DNA from: Bradyrhizobium sp. Tv2a-2
GTDB taxonomy: Bacteria; Pseudomonadota; Alphaproteobacteria; Rhizobiales; Xanthobacteraceae
Assembly (NCBI RefSeq): GCF_000472425.1
Contig: NZ_AXAI01000012.1
Coordinates: 18,817-82,816 of the forward strand
Direction: 5' to 3'
Length of the DNA stretch: 64,000 bases
In this document: in pieces, positions 52,509 to 60,659 of the stretch
How positions within the stretch are numbered: the first letter of the stretch is position 1
Layout of the letters: each line of letters begins with the position of its first letter
The notes under the pieces: generated by a model
The model's input: the letters and a program-made list of their open reading frames with translations, nothing else
What the model was told of the DNA's origin: nothing
Databases searched by the model: none
Position numbers and translations under genes: made by a program

Positions 52509-52589
52509 CTAGCAGCCGGAAAAACCGGACATGCCACCCAGCGGGGACATCGGACGCGGGCGCGCGATTTGCGACATATGCGTAATCAT
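52509..52589 (-). CDS. Leader peptide of the ABC exporter (26 codons)
   Basis: ATG 52589 to TAG 52509, with GGGAGGG 6 bases upstream, one of the best Shine-Dalgarno matches in the window. The peptide starts MITHMSQIARP, contains PMSPLGGMSG and ends FSGC. It is Met-, Pro- and Gly-rich. It is too short for a stand-alone function and sits 21 bases before the attenuator hairpins, as expected for a leader whose translation controls them. Comparable leaders are known for antibiotic-inducible ABC exporters, e.g. bmrB of bmrCD in Bacillus; no homology is claimed. Confidence 0.65.
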   Translation of the reverse strand: MITHMSQIARPRPMSPLGGMSGFSGC

Positions 52590-52623
52590 GCAAATCCCTC
52601 CCGGTTCGATTGGCTATACGTTC

Positions 52624-52652
52624 TTTATAAGTGCATCACGCCTGATTTGCAA
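52624..52652 (-). promoter_or_regulatory. Sigma70-type promoter for the leader and ABC exporter
   Basis: TTGCAA (52652-52647), a 17-bp spacer and TATAAA (52629-52624) on the minus strand. It starts 35 bp after the stop of the EmrB-like gene. Transcription would begin near 52617, giving about a 28-nt 5' end before the leader ATG. It is the strongest promoter match I noticed in the window. Confidence 0.6.
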
Positions 52653-52686
52653 CAGGCGCGCACGACCGAAAGCGAAGCGCCTCGCG

Positions 52687-54276
52687 CTAATGCGCATCTC
52701 CGCCGGCAACCGCCATCATGTTCGGCTTCTTCAGCAGCATCACCAGGAGGCTCAAGGCGACATAGAACAGTGACAGCATGAAGAAGGCATCGCCGTAGCT
52801 CATGACGACCGCCTGGCGATGCACGATCTGGGCGAATTGCTTCAGCGCCATCAGCCCCGCATCGCCCATGCCCTGAAACTTCTGGGTCAGCATGGTGATG
52901 GTTTCGGTGGCGAGCGAATTGCCCCAGGTCACCCGCTCCTGCAGGCGGACGATGTGCAGGTCAGTGCGGTGGTTCAGGACCTCGTTGATGATGGCAAGTC
53001 CCACCGCGCCGCCGAGATTGCGCATCAGGTTGAAGAGGCCCGACGCGTTCTTCACCCTGTCAGGCGCCAGCGTGCCGAGCGCGATGTTGTTGGTCGGCAC
53101 CATCGCGCACATCATGCCGATGCCGCGCAGGATCTGCGGCAGCATCAGCTCGAAGAAATCGTAATCGCGCGTGATCCAGGTCATCTGGTAGGAGCCGATG
53201 GCGAAGGTCACGAGGCCGAACGCGATGATGTAGCGCAGGTCGACCTTCTGCATCAGGCGGCCGACGATCGGCGCCATCAGGAACATGGTGATGCCGGAGA
53301 CGAACATGGTCTCGCCGATCATCAAGGCGCTATAGCCGCGCACCTCGGCGAGATAGCGCGGATAGATATAGGTCAAGCCATAAAGCCCGATGCCGATGCA
53401 GAACTGCAGCACGCAGCCGACCGCGAAGTTGCGGTTGTCGAAGGCACGCAGATCGACGATCGGCTCTTTCGCGCTGAAGACGCGCAGGAAGAACGCGATC
53501 GCCGAGACGAAGCCCACGCCGGCCATGATCGCCACGGAGCTGTCCTGCAGCCACTCATATTGCGGGCCCTCCTCCAGCACATATTCCAGCGAGCCCAGAA
53601 AGCCCGCCATGAAGATCAGCCCCCACCAATCGAAGTGGTCGAGCAGGGCGAAATTCGGCTGGTCGAAATCGACCAGCGCCAGCACGCCGATGGTGATGAT
53701 GACGCCCGGAATGACGTTGATGAAGAACAGCCAGTTCCACGACATCGCGTCGGTGATATAGCCGCCGACGGTCGGTCCTATGGTCGGCGCGAGCGTGGCG
53801 ACAAGGCCGATGATGGGGCCGACGATGTGGAATTTCGAGCGTGGGAACACCGTGTAGGCGGAGGCGAACACCGTCGGGATCATGCCGGCGCCGAGAAAGC
53901 CCTGGACCGCGCGCCAGAAGATCATCTGCTCGCTGCTGCTGGAGAAGCCGCAGAACAGGCTCGATACGGTGAAGCCGGAGGCCGAGATCGCGAACAATAG
54001 CCGCGTGCCGAGCGCGCGGGACAGGAATCCGGACAAGGGAATCGCGATCACCTCGGCGATCAGATAGGCGGTCTGCACCCAGGAGACCTCGGTCGAGCTC
54101 GCCGACAGCCCGGCCTGGATTTCGGTAAGCGAGGCCGAGACGATCTGGATGTCCAGGATCGACATGAACATCCCGAACACCATGATCAGGAACGCGACCA
54201 GCCGCCGCGGCGCGATGCGATCGGACGGCGCCTGATCGCTCATCATGGCCGGCGTTGCAGTGGTGGCGTTTGCCAT
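52687..54276 (-). CDS. DHA2-family MFS efflux permease (EmrB-like)
   Basis: A 529-residue, 14-helix major facilitator. The N-terminus is APRRLVAFLIMVFGMFMSILDIQIVSASLTEIQ, with motif C VSWVQTAYLIAEVIAIPLSGFLSRALGTR and the GFLGAGMIPTVF region. With the HlyD-type adaptor just upstream it would form an EmrAB-like pump that, with a TolC-like outer-membrane channel (not in the window), exports drugs or phenolics. The 71-bp gap to the adaptor gene (54277-54347) shows no terminator, so they are co-transcribed. Confidence 0.9.
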   Translation of the reverse strand: MANATTATPAMMSDQAPSDRIAPRRLVAFLIMVFGMFMSILDIQIVSASLTEIQAGLSASSTEVSWVQTAYLIAEVIAIPLSGFLSRALGTRLLFAISASGFTVSSLFCGFSSSSEQMIFWRAVQGFLGAGMIPTVFASAYTVFPRSKFHIVGPIIGLVATLAPTIGPTVGGYITDAMSWNWLFFINVIPGVIITIGVLALVDFDQPNFALLDHFDWWGLIFMAGFLGSLEYVLEEGPQYEWLQDSSVAIMAGVGFVSAIAFFLRVFSAKEPIVDLRAFDNRNFAVGCVLQFCIGIGLYGLTYIYPRYLAEVRGYSALMIGETMFVSGITMFLMAPIVGRLMQKVDLRYIIAFGLVTFAIGSYQMTWITRDYDFFELMLPQILRGIGMMCAMVPTNNIALGTLAPDRVKNASGLFNLMRNLGGAVGLAIINEVLNHRTDLHIVRLQERVTWGNSLATETITMLTQKFQGMGDAGLMALKQFAQIVHRQAVVMSYGDAFFMLSLFYVALSLLVMLLKKPNMMAVAGGDAH

Positions 54277-54347
54277 GGTCGTTCAGCTCACAAAGTGCTC
54301 TAGCCGCATCGATGGATACCTCTCCCATCGGGAGAGGTCGGCACACC

Positions 54348-55640
54348 CTATTGCGGGTGAATCATCATCGGCGAGTCGAGATCGGTGTCGGCATCGGCGT
54401 CGTCGGCACCCTTGGTGGTATCGACGGTGGCGTAGACCGACATGCCGGCGCGGAGCAGGTTCTCGCGCGCAACGTCCTTCGGCACGCGGATACGCACGGG
54501 GACCCGTTGCACGATCTTGGTGAAGTTGCCGGTGGCGTTGTCCGGCGGCAGCAGCGTGAACACCGAGCCAGCCGCCGGCGCGAGGCTCTCCACCTTGCCG
54601 GCAAATTTGCGATGGCCATAGGCGTCGACCGAGATGTTCACGGGCTGGCCAGGACGGATGCGCTTGAGCTGGGTTTCCTTGAAATTGGCGTCGATATAGA
54701 CATCATCGAGCGGCACGACATTGCCGAGCCGCTGGCCGACCGCGACGAAGTCACCGACATTGACCAGGCGGTTGGAGAAGATACCGTCGACCGGCGCACG
54801 TACCAGCGTGAAGTCGAGGTCGCGCTCTGCTCTCGCCAGCTGTGTCTTCAATTCCGCGAGCTGGGCCTGTGCTTCCGCCTGCTGCGCCTTGGTCACCTCG
54901 ACCATGTCGCGCGCATTGTCGTAAGCCGCCTGGGCCGCTTTCACGCCGGCGATGCCCTGGTCGCGCGCGGCCTCCGACTGCTCGAAGGTGGCGTGCGAGG
55001 CAAAGCCCTTGGTGTTCAGCGTCTGCTGCCGATCGTAATCGAGGTCGGCGCGCTTCAGGCCGGCCTGGGCGGAGGCGAGATTGGCCTCGGCCTGCTCGAC
55101 CCCACTCTGCTGGGCCGCGACCTGGCGGCCGATGCGCATAATCGTCGCCTCCTGCGTGCCGATCCTGGTGCGCGCGGCATCGACGGCGATGCGGTAGTCG
55201 CCTTCGTCGAGACGGAAGACCACATCGCCCTTGCGAACCAGCGTGTTGTCGCCGGGCAGGATCGCCCCGATATGGGCGGCAACGCGCGCGCCCAGCATGG
55301 TGTTGTTGGCGCGGACATAGGCGTCGTCGGTGGAAATGTAGAAGCGGCCGACCAGGAAATAGTGGACGCCGTAGACGGTCGCCGCCAGCGCCAGAAGCGC
55401 GAGGACGCCCATCAGCACAAAGCGCTTCTTGCCGGGCTTCTTCATGGTTTCGGGCGCAGCGGCGGACTTGTCGGGAGCGGACTTGTCGGGAGCGGGCGTC
55501 TCGGCCGGCTTGCGCTTGGCCTCATCCGCGACATGACGCAGCTGATCGGCCATGGCGGCCGACACTTCACGGACGGCGTCGCTTTCGTCCTCCGTTTCAC
55601 TGCGAAGAACACGTGCGGCCTGGTCTCTCGGTGCGGCCAT
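54348..55640 (-). CDS. HlyD-family membrane-fusion adaptor (EmrA-like)
   Basis: A 430-residue periplasmic adaptor anchored by one N-terminal helix (KKRFVLMGVLALLALAATVYGVHYFLV, about 95-122) after a charged cytoplasmic tail. It has the lipoyl half-motif (YISTDDAYVRANNTMLGARVAAHIGAIL), a long coiled-coil hairpin (about 190-290), DLDFTLVRAPVDGIFSNRLVNVGDFVAVGQ and a beta-barrel domain. It is the partner of the DHA2 permease and is controlled by the divergent TetR regulator, whose operator lies upstream. Confidence 0.9.
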   Translation of the reverse strand: MAAPRDQAARVLRSETEDESDAVREVSAAMADQLRHVADEAKRKPAETPAPDKSAPDKSAAAPETMKKPGKKRFVLMGVLALLALAATVYGVHYFLVGRFYISTDDAYVRANNTMLGARVAAHIGAILPGDNTLVRKGDVVFRLDEGDYRIAVDAARTRIGTQEATIMRIGRQVAAQQSGVEQAEANLASAQAGLKRADLDYDRQQTLNTKGFASHATFEQSEAARDQGIAGVKAAQAAYDNARDMVEVTKAQQAEAQAQLAELKTQLARAERDLDFTLVRAPVDGIFSNRLVNVGDFVAVGQRLGNVVPLDDVYIDANFKETQLKRIRPGQPVNISVDAYGHRKFAGKVESLAPAAGSVFTLLPPDNATGNFTKIVQRVPVRIRVPKDVARENLLRAGMSVYATVDTTKGADDADADTDLDSPMMIHPQ

Positions 55641-55727
55641 GATGGCCTCCTCAACTCATAAATCTAAATCGCGGCACGCCTAGAGGCCCGTTCGGCTTTT
55701 ACTCGTCCGTACGGGCTTTAATTAGCA

Positions 55728-55748
55728 TTGACCGAACGGTTCGGTCAA
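55728..55748. promoter_or_regulatory. TetR-type operator of the EmrAB-like pump
   Basis: A 21-bp perfect palindrome: half-site TTGACCGAAC, a central G and the exact complement. It lies in the divergent gap between the adaptor gene (ending 55640) and the regulator. Such GACCGAACGGTTCGGTC sites are typical of AcrR-like regulators. Confidence 0.75.
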
Positions 55749-55835
55749 GATATATTCCCAACATCGTCCACGATAGTGCCTGAGCCCTTTCCAAGGCCTT
55801 TCGCGGCGCGAAATCTTTGCCAAGAGCCTAAAGCG

Positions 55836-56468
55836 ATGGTTGCAGTCCAGCAAAATTCCCTCAGGGTAAGTACCGAAGAGGCCTCCAAGCGCCGCCAGAT
55901 CCTGGAGGGCGCCCGCAAGATGTTCATGGACTTCGGCTTTGACGGCGCCAGCATGGGTGAGATCGCCAAAGCTGCCGGTGTCTCCAAAGGCACGCTTTAC
56001 GTGTATTTCGCCGACAAATGCGCGCTGTTTGAGGCGATTGTCGAGGAAGAGGCCATCGAACAGGGCAAGGTTGCCTTCAACCTCGATCCCAGGCGCGACG
56101 TGCCGATCACGCTGCACGAATTCGGCGAGGCTTATATCGCAATGATCTGCCGGCCGGGCGGCGGATCGGCGATCCGGACCGTGATGTCGATCGCCGAGCG
56201 GATGCCTGACGTTGGCCGGCGCTATTATGAGCGCGTGCTGGAAAAGACCATCAACCGCCTGGCCACCTATCTCGAGGCACATGTGGCGCAAGACGAGCTC
56301 GTGATCGACGATTGCCAGTTCGCTGCCTCGCAATTCATGCTGATGTGCCAGGCCTCGCTGTTCCTCCCCTTCATCTTCCAGGCCGCACCAGCCCCCTCGC
56401 CCAACCGCATCAACCAGGTGGTCACCAGCGCCGTGCGGATGTTTCTGGCTGCGTATAAGGCGAAGTGA
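55836..56468 (+). CDS. TetR/AcrR-family repressor of the EmrAB-like pump
   Basis: A 210-residue regulator. The N-terminal HTH is RRQILEGARKMFMDFGFDGASMGEIAKAAGVSKGTLYVYFADKCALFEAIV; the C-terminal part is the ligand-binding TetR_C-type helical domain. ATG 55836 (MVAVQQNSL) is preferred because the longer frame would start inside the operator at 55728. Divergent from emrAB-like genes, it probably represses both itself and the pump until a substrate binds. Confidence 0.9.
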   Translation: MVAVQQNSLRVSTEEASKRRQILEGARKMFMDFGFDGASMGEIAKAAGVSKGTLYVYFADKCALFEAIVEEEAIEQGKVAFNLDPRRDVPITLHEFGEAYIAMICRPGGGSAIRTVMSIAERMPDVGRRYYERVLEKTINRLATYLEAHVAQDELVIDDCQFAASQFMLMCQASLFLPFIFQAAPAPSPNRINQVVTSAVRMFLAAYKAK

Positions 56469-56875
56469 GGGAATCGTCCGGAGAATGCGGGGACCGATAC
56501 CGCGGAATCTCTCTTTAGAGCGCGGTGCCGAACGAACTTCGTCAAACATCTCACTGTGGTTACAGGTCCAGGCCTTCGCCAGGACGACCACGTCGACGGG
56601 CTGATTGAATTTCCAACAGCGCTCACGTCGTTGCCAGGAGCAACGCGACACACCAATGACGTGGAGATGGCATACGTCTCGCGGCGCATTTCGCACCCGA
56701 GCTTTGCATCATCCGTCACCCTCAAGAGATAGAGGGCGCAGGGAAGGCCGGGTGGCGCGGCCGTCTCACCTGCATCGACACCGTTCCGTTGCAATTGAAA
56801 TCCAAATCAACAGGACGCGAAACACTCTCGTAGCATGACGCGCGCAGATGGAGCCTCCAATGAGGAGAAACCAAC
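56469..56875. other. Intergenic region with a family F repeat fragment
   Basis: 407 bp with no credible gene. 56700-56760 (GCTTTGCATCATCCGTCACC..., GAGGGCGCAGGGAAGGCCGG) shares a 16-bp identity (56736-56751) with 43447-43462 and looks like a decayed piece of family F. The rest is unassigned; the promoter of the following flavoprotein gene should be near 56830-56870. Confidence 0.55.
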
Positions 56876-58219
56876 ATGCGTAGTCGTCTGGGGCAGCGGG
56901 CCGTCGTGATCGGAGCGGGAATTGGTGGATTGTCTGCGGCAGGCGCGCTCGCTCCCTATTTCGAGAACATTGTTGTCCTCGATCGCGACGAGCTTCCCTC
57001 CGTTGCCACCGCGCGGGCAGGCACACCGCAGGACCGGCATGCCCATACTCTTCTGGGCGGCGGCCTACAGGCGCTTGAGGAGCTCTTTCCCGGCATCATG
57101 AAGGATCTTGCCGATGCCGGGGCTGTTTCCGTCAATGTTTTCCGGGATCTGCAATACGAGCGGCCGGTTGTCGGTGTTCTGCCGCGGCGCGATTGCGGCG
57201 TGTCCCTTCTCACTGCCTCGCGGCCGCTGATCGAAGGGGTGCTGCGGCAACGCACGGCCTCCATCGAGAACGTCACCTTGCGAACGCAATGCCGCGCGAC
57301 GGAGATCGTGCCGGACGCGATGGGGCCGTCAGTCAAATTCGTGGAACCTGCAAACGGTGCCGCCGCGATCACCGCGGACCTCGTCATCGACGCATCGGGC
57401 CGCGGCGTGCTGACACTGGCCTTGCTCGATGCGCTCGGTTGGGAACGGCCGCCCGAGACCGTCGTTGGCGTCGATATCGGCTATACGACCGTCCGCCTGC
57501 CGCAGCCCGCGGCGACCGGATCGGACTGGAAACTCCTATACACGATGCCCGACCCGCCGGCCGGGGTGCGAGGCGGCTTGCTGACGCCGATCGAAGACGG
57601 GTACTGGCTCGCCACGCTCGCTGCGTACGGTGCAGCGGAGCATCCGCAGACCTGGGACGACTTTCTTGCAACCTGTCGCCAGCTCCCGACCCAGTCGATC
57701 TACGAGGCCATTCGCGATCTTCAGCCGGTCGACGGCTTGAAGCACTTTGTCTTTGACGACAGCCGCTGGCGCCATTTCGAACAACTGGCGAAGCTGCCGC
57801 ATGGGGTTCTTCCGGTCGGCGACTCGCTCTGCCGCTTCAATCCGGTCTACGGCCAGGGGATGTCGGTTGCGGCACTCCAGGCCAAGCTGTTGCGCGACAC
57901 CCTCGAGCGCGTCGCCACCACCAGAGATCCGATCGGCGCGCTTCAGATGCAGTTCATGGCGGAGGTGGCTGCGCTGCTGCAGGCGCCCTGGGGCTTGGGC
58001 GTGAATGCCGATTTCGCCTTCCCCGGCACACGGGGGCAACGGCCGGAGCGCTACGAAGAAGGCAGACAGTTCGAGGCTGCGTTGTTCCGCGCGGCCGTCG
58101 CAGATCCGGTGGTACAGACCGCGTTCTCGGACGTCGTTCAGCTCATCAAGCCCATCGACCTGCTTCAGGATCCGGACATCCAGAGGCGGATCGAGGCCTG
58201 TGCGGAAGGCGCGACTTGA
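56876..58219 (+). CDS. FAD-dependent monooxygenase-like oxidoreductase
   Basis: A 447-residue flavoprotein of the UbiH / p-hydroxybenzoate-hydroxylase type. Residues 8-30 hold the Rossmann motif AVVIGAGIGGLSAAGALAPY; the DG-like motif appears in VIDASGRG; the second FAD motif is VLPVGDSLCRFNPVYGQGMSVA. Typical substrates are aromatic or polyketide compounds, but the exact reaction is not readable. It is a single gene, convergent with the methanethiol methyltransferase. Length is normal. Confidence 0.8.
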   Translation: MRSRLGQRAVVIGAGIGGLSAAGALAPYFENIVVLDRDELPSVATARAGTPQDRHAHTLLGGGLQALEELFPGIMKDLADAGAVSVNVFRDLQYERPVVGVLPRRDCGVSLLTASRPLIEGVLRQRTASIENVTLRTQCRATEIVPDAMGPSVKFVEPANGAAAITADLVIDASGRGVLTLALLDALGWERPPETVVGVDIGYTTVRLPQPAATGSDWKLLYTMPDPPAGVRGGLLTPIEDGYWLATLAAYGAAEHPQTWDDFLATCRQLPTQSIYEAIRDLQPVDGLKHFVFDDSRWRHFEQLAKLPHGVLPVGDSLCRFNPVYGQGMSVAALQAKLLRDTLERVATTRDPIGALQMQFMAEVAALLQAPWGLGVNADFAFPGTRGQRPERYEEGRQFEAALFRAAVADPVVQTAFSDVVQLIKPIDLLQDPDIQRRIEACAEGAT

Positions 58220-58232
58220 TGCGGTCGAGGCA

Positions 58233-58961
58233 TCAACTCTTGCGCGGCGGCAGCGGGATGATCATCGATACGCGGCGTCGATACTGGACATAGGCCTGGC
58301 CATGAAAGGTCACGAGATCACGCTCTTCGAGCAGAATCCCGATGACAATGTAGCCAGTGGCCGCGACGGCAAACAGCAAATGTCCTGTAGTCATCACCGG
58401 CGTCGCCCAGAACGCCAGGAGAAAGCCGAAATAGATCGGATGACGGACGAATTTGTAGAACAGCGGCGTCTTGAAGCTTGGATGCTGCGCCGCCGTTCCC
58501 TGCCAATGCGCATAAACCTGTTCCAGCCCGAACAAGTCGAAATGGTTGATGAGGAAGGTGCCGACCAGGACGATCGCCCAGCCGATCCAGAAAATCGCCA
58601 GCAAAACCGCGGCGCCCAGCGGGTCGGTCACCGACCAGACCTCGCCGGTCAGCGGACGCCATTGCCAGAACAGCAGCAGAAGCGCCAGCGCGGCGAACAG
58701 CACATAGGTCGACCGCTCCGCATAGCCAGGCACAAATCGGATCCACCAGCGCTTGAAACCCTGCCGCGCCATCACACTGTGCTGGACCGCGAAGATACCA
58801 AGCAGCACGAGATTGACGATCAACGCTGCCGTCGTGGAGCCCGCGGCGGCGCCGCTGTCGATCGACTTGGGAACGATGAAGTTCCCGACGAAGCCGATGG
58901 CACACAAGAAGCTCAACAAGAAGATGATGTAGCAAAGTATGCCGTAAACCAGTGCCGCCAT
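58233..58961 (-). CDS. mddA: Methanethiol S-methyltransferase (MddA-like, NnrU-fold)
   Basis: A 242-residue integral membrane protein with about six helices, of the isoprenylcysteine-methyltransferase/NnrU-like group. MddA methylates methanethiol to dimethyl sulfide using S-adenosylmethionine. Recognised by the long match to that family: QHSVMARQGFKRWWIRFVPGYAERSTYVL, SFKTPLFYKFVRHPIYFGFLLAFWATP and LLEERDLVTFHGQAYVQYRRRVSM. The RHPIYFGF motif and the terminal Glu-Glu-Arg-Asp are family signatures. It is divergent from the methanethiol oxidase gene. Confidence 0.85.
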   Translation of the reverse strand: MAALVYGILCYIIFLLSFLCAIGFVGNFIVPKSIDSGAAAGSTTAALIVNLVLLGIFAVQHSVMARQGFKRWWIRFVPGYAERSTYVLFAALALLLLFWQWRPLTGEVWSVTDPLGAAVLLAIFWIGWAIVLVGTFLINHFDLFGLEQVYAHWQGTAAQHPSFKTPLFYKFVRHPIYFGFLLAFWATPVMTTGHLLFAVAATGYIVIGILLEERDLVTFHGQAYVQYRRRVSMIIPLPPRKS

Positions 58962-59255
58962 GGGTCCCTCCTACGTCGGCGGAGCAACGCATGGCGCACA
59001 GGAGTGCCGCACGGACGCTGCACCGTCTCCATCATAGGACAACTTCCCGGCTTCCGCACCAGATCTCGGCTCGCTCCGGGCGAGGAGAAACTGGTAAATC
59101 CGTGCCAGTTTCCTGAAACGGCACGATGACGTATCTTGGCCGAGCCAACAGAGCCCGCGGAGCTTTCCAGGAGGTCCGCATGACCAGTCAGCTTATTGCC
59201 CGAGCGTCCCGAGCCAGATTGGCGAACAGCCGACGTAAAAAAGCGAGGCAGTACC
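58962..59255. other. Divergent promoter region, mddA / methanethiol oxidase
   Basis: 294 bp between the two methanethiol-using genes. It must hold both promoters. I saw no palindrome or direct repeat strong enough to call an operator. Confidence 0.4.
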
Positions 59256-60659
59256 ATGACGATGAGGCCAGACCCGACCTTTCACGCATCGCCCAGGCTT
59301 GCGATGGAAGCTCCGCCTGAAAATTTCGCCTACACCCTGCTGCTCAGTCCGGATTTCTCCAAGCCCGACGCGCTTGCCGTCATCGATGCCAGGCCGACGT
59401 CGCCAACTTACAGCCAGATCGTCCATACCGTGACGATGCCGAACAAGGGCGACGAATTTCATCATTTCGGCTGGAACGCTTGCTCGTCGGCTTTGTCTCC
59501 GCTCGCCGGGCACGCCTTCGTCGAGCGACGCTATCTCGTCATCCCCGGAATTCGCTCGTCCCGCATCTACATCGTGGACACCAAGCCCGATCCCACCAAG
59601 GCGCGGATTCACAAGATCATCGAGCCCGAAGAGGTGTTCAGGAAGACCGGCTATTCGCGACCGCATACCGTGCATTGTGGCCCTGAGGGCATTTACGTGA
59701 GCACACTGGGCGGTGGCGGAAAGGATGGCACGCAGGGACCTCCCGGCGTCTTCATCATGGACTGCGAGACTTTCGAGGTGCTTGGGCGCTGGGAGATCGA
59801 CCGCGGTCCGCAAAAGCTGCACTATGATTTCTGGTGGAATCTGCCGCGCGACTACATGGTGTCGAGCGAATGGGCGTTGCCGCCGCAGTTCGAGAACGGC
59901 ATCGTTGCCGAAGATCTTCTCGCCAACAAATACGGTCACCGGCTGCACTTCTGGGACTTGCGGGACCGGCGCCACGTCCAGACCATCGATCTCGGCGCCA
60001 ACCATCAGATGGCGCTGGAAGTGCGGCCCGCCCACGACCCGGTTCGCGAATACGGCTTTGTCGGCGTCGTGGTCGATACCACCAACCTCGAAGGCTCGAT
60101 CTGGACCTGGTGGCGCGACGGCGGGAAATTCCATGCGGAAAAGACCGCGACGATCCCGCCCGAGGCCACGCCGAAGGAGAAGCTGCCGCCGCTGCTGCAG
60201 GGCTTTGGCGCGGTGCCGCCGCTGATCACCGACATCGATTTGTCGATGGACGACAAGTTCCTCTACGTCTCCTGCTGGGGGACCGGCGAGATGCGGCAAT
60301 ACGACGTCAGCGATCCCCGGAAGCCGAAACTTGCCGGCTCGGTCCACATCGGAGGCATTGCGCGCCGCACGCCTCATGCGAACGGCAAGCCCGTTGCCGG
60401 CGGACCGCAAATGGTCGAAATCAGCCGCGACGGCAAGCGCGTGTACTGGACCAACTCCCTCTACTCGACATGGGACGAACAGTTCTATCCCGCGGGCATT
60501 CCGGGCGTGGAGGTCATGGCGAACGCTGCGCCGGGCGGCGGTCTCGAGCTCAGCAAGGATTATTTCGTGAGCTGCCCGGACGGATATCGGGCGCACCAGG
60601 TCCGGCTCGAGGGTGGCGACTGCTCGACCGATTCCTTCTGCTATCCGTCGGTCCAATAG
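59256..60659 (+). CDS. mtoX: Methanethiol oxidase (selenium-binding protein 56 family)
   Basis: A 467-residue beta-propeller of the SBP56/MTO family. Methanethiol oxidase converts CH3SH and O2 to formaldehyde, hydrogen sulfide and hydrogen peroxide; the Hyphomicrobium enzyme contains copper. Conserved blocks are NKGDEFHHFGWNACSS, RSSRIYIVDTKPDPTKARIHKIIEPEE, SRPHTVHCGPEG, LHYDFWWNLPRDYMVSSEWALP, LGANHQMALEVRP and VSCWGTGEMRQYDVSDPRKPKL, with several conserved histidines. The human CSSC selenium/thiol motif is CSSA here, so the second Cys is missing. ATG 59256 starts at MTMRPDPTF. No signal peptide is evident at this start, although known MTOs are often exported. Confidence 0.85.
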   Translation: MTMRPDPTFHASPRLAMEAPPENFAYTLLLSPDFSKPDALAVIDARPTSPTYSQIVHTVTMPNKGDEFHHFGWNACSSALSPLAGHAFVERRYLVIPGIRSSRIYIVDTKPDPTKARIHKIIEPEEVFRKTGYSRPHTVHCGPEGIYVSTLGGGGKDGTQGPPGVFIMDCETFEVLGRWEIDRGPQKLHYDFWWNLPRDYMVSSEWALPPQFENGIVAEDLLANKYGHRLHFWDLRDRRHVQTIDLGANHQMALEVRPAHDPVREYGFVGVVVDTTNLEGSIWTWWRDGGKFHAEKTATIPPEATPKEKLPPLLQGFGAVPPLITDIDLSMDDKFLYVSCWGTGEMRQYDVSDPRKPKLAGSVHIGGIARRTPHANGKPVAGGPQMVEISRDGKRVYWTNSLYSTWDEQFYPAGIPGVEVMANAAPGGGLELSKDYFVSCPDGYRAHQVRLEGGDCSTDSFCYPSVQ

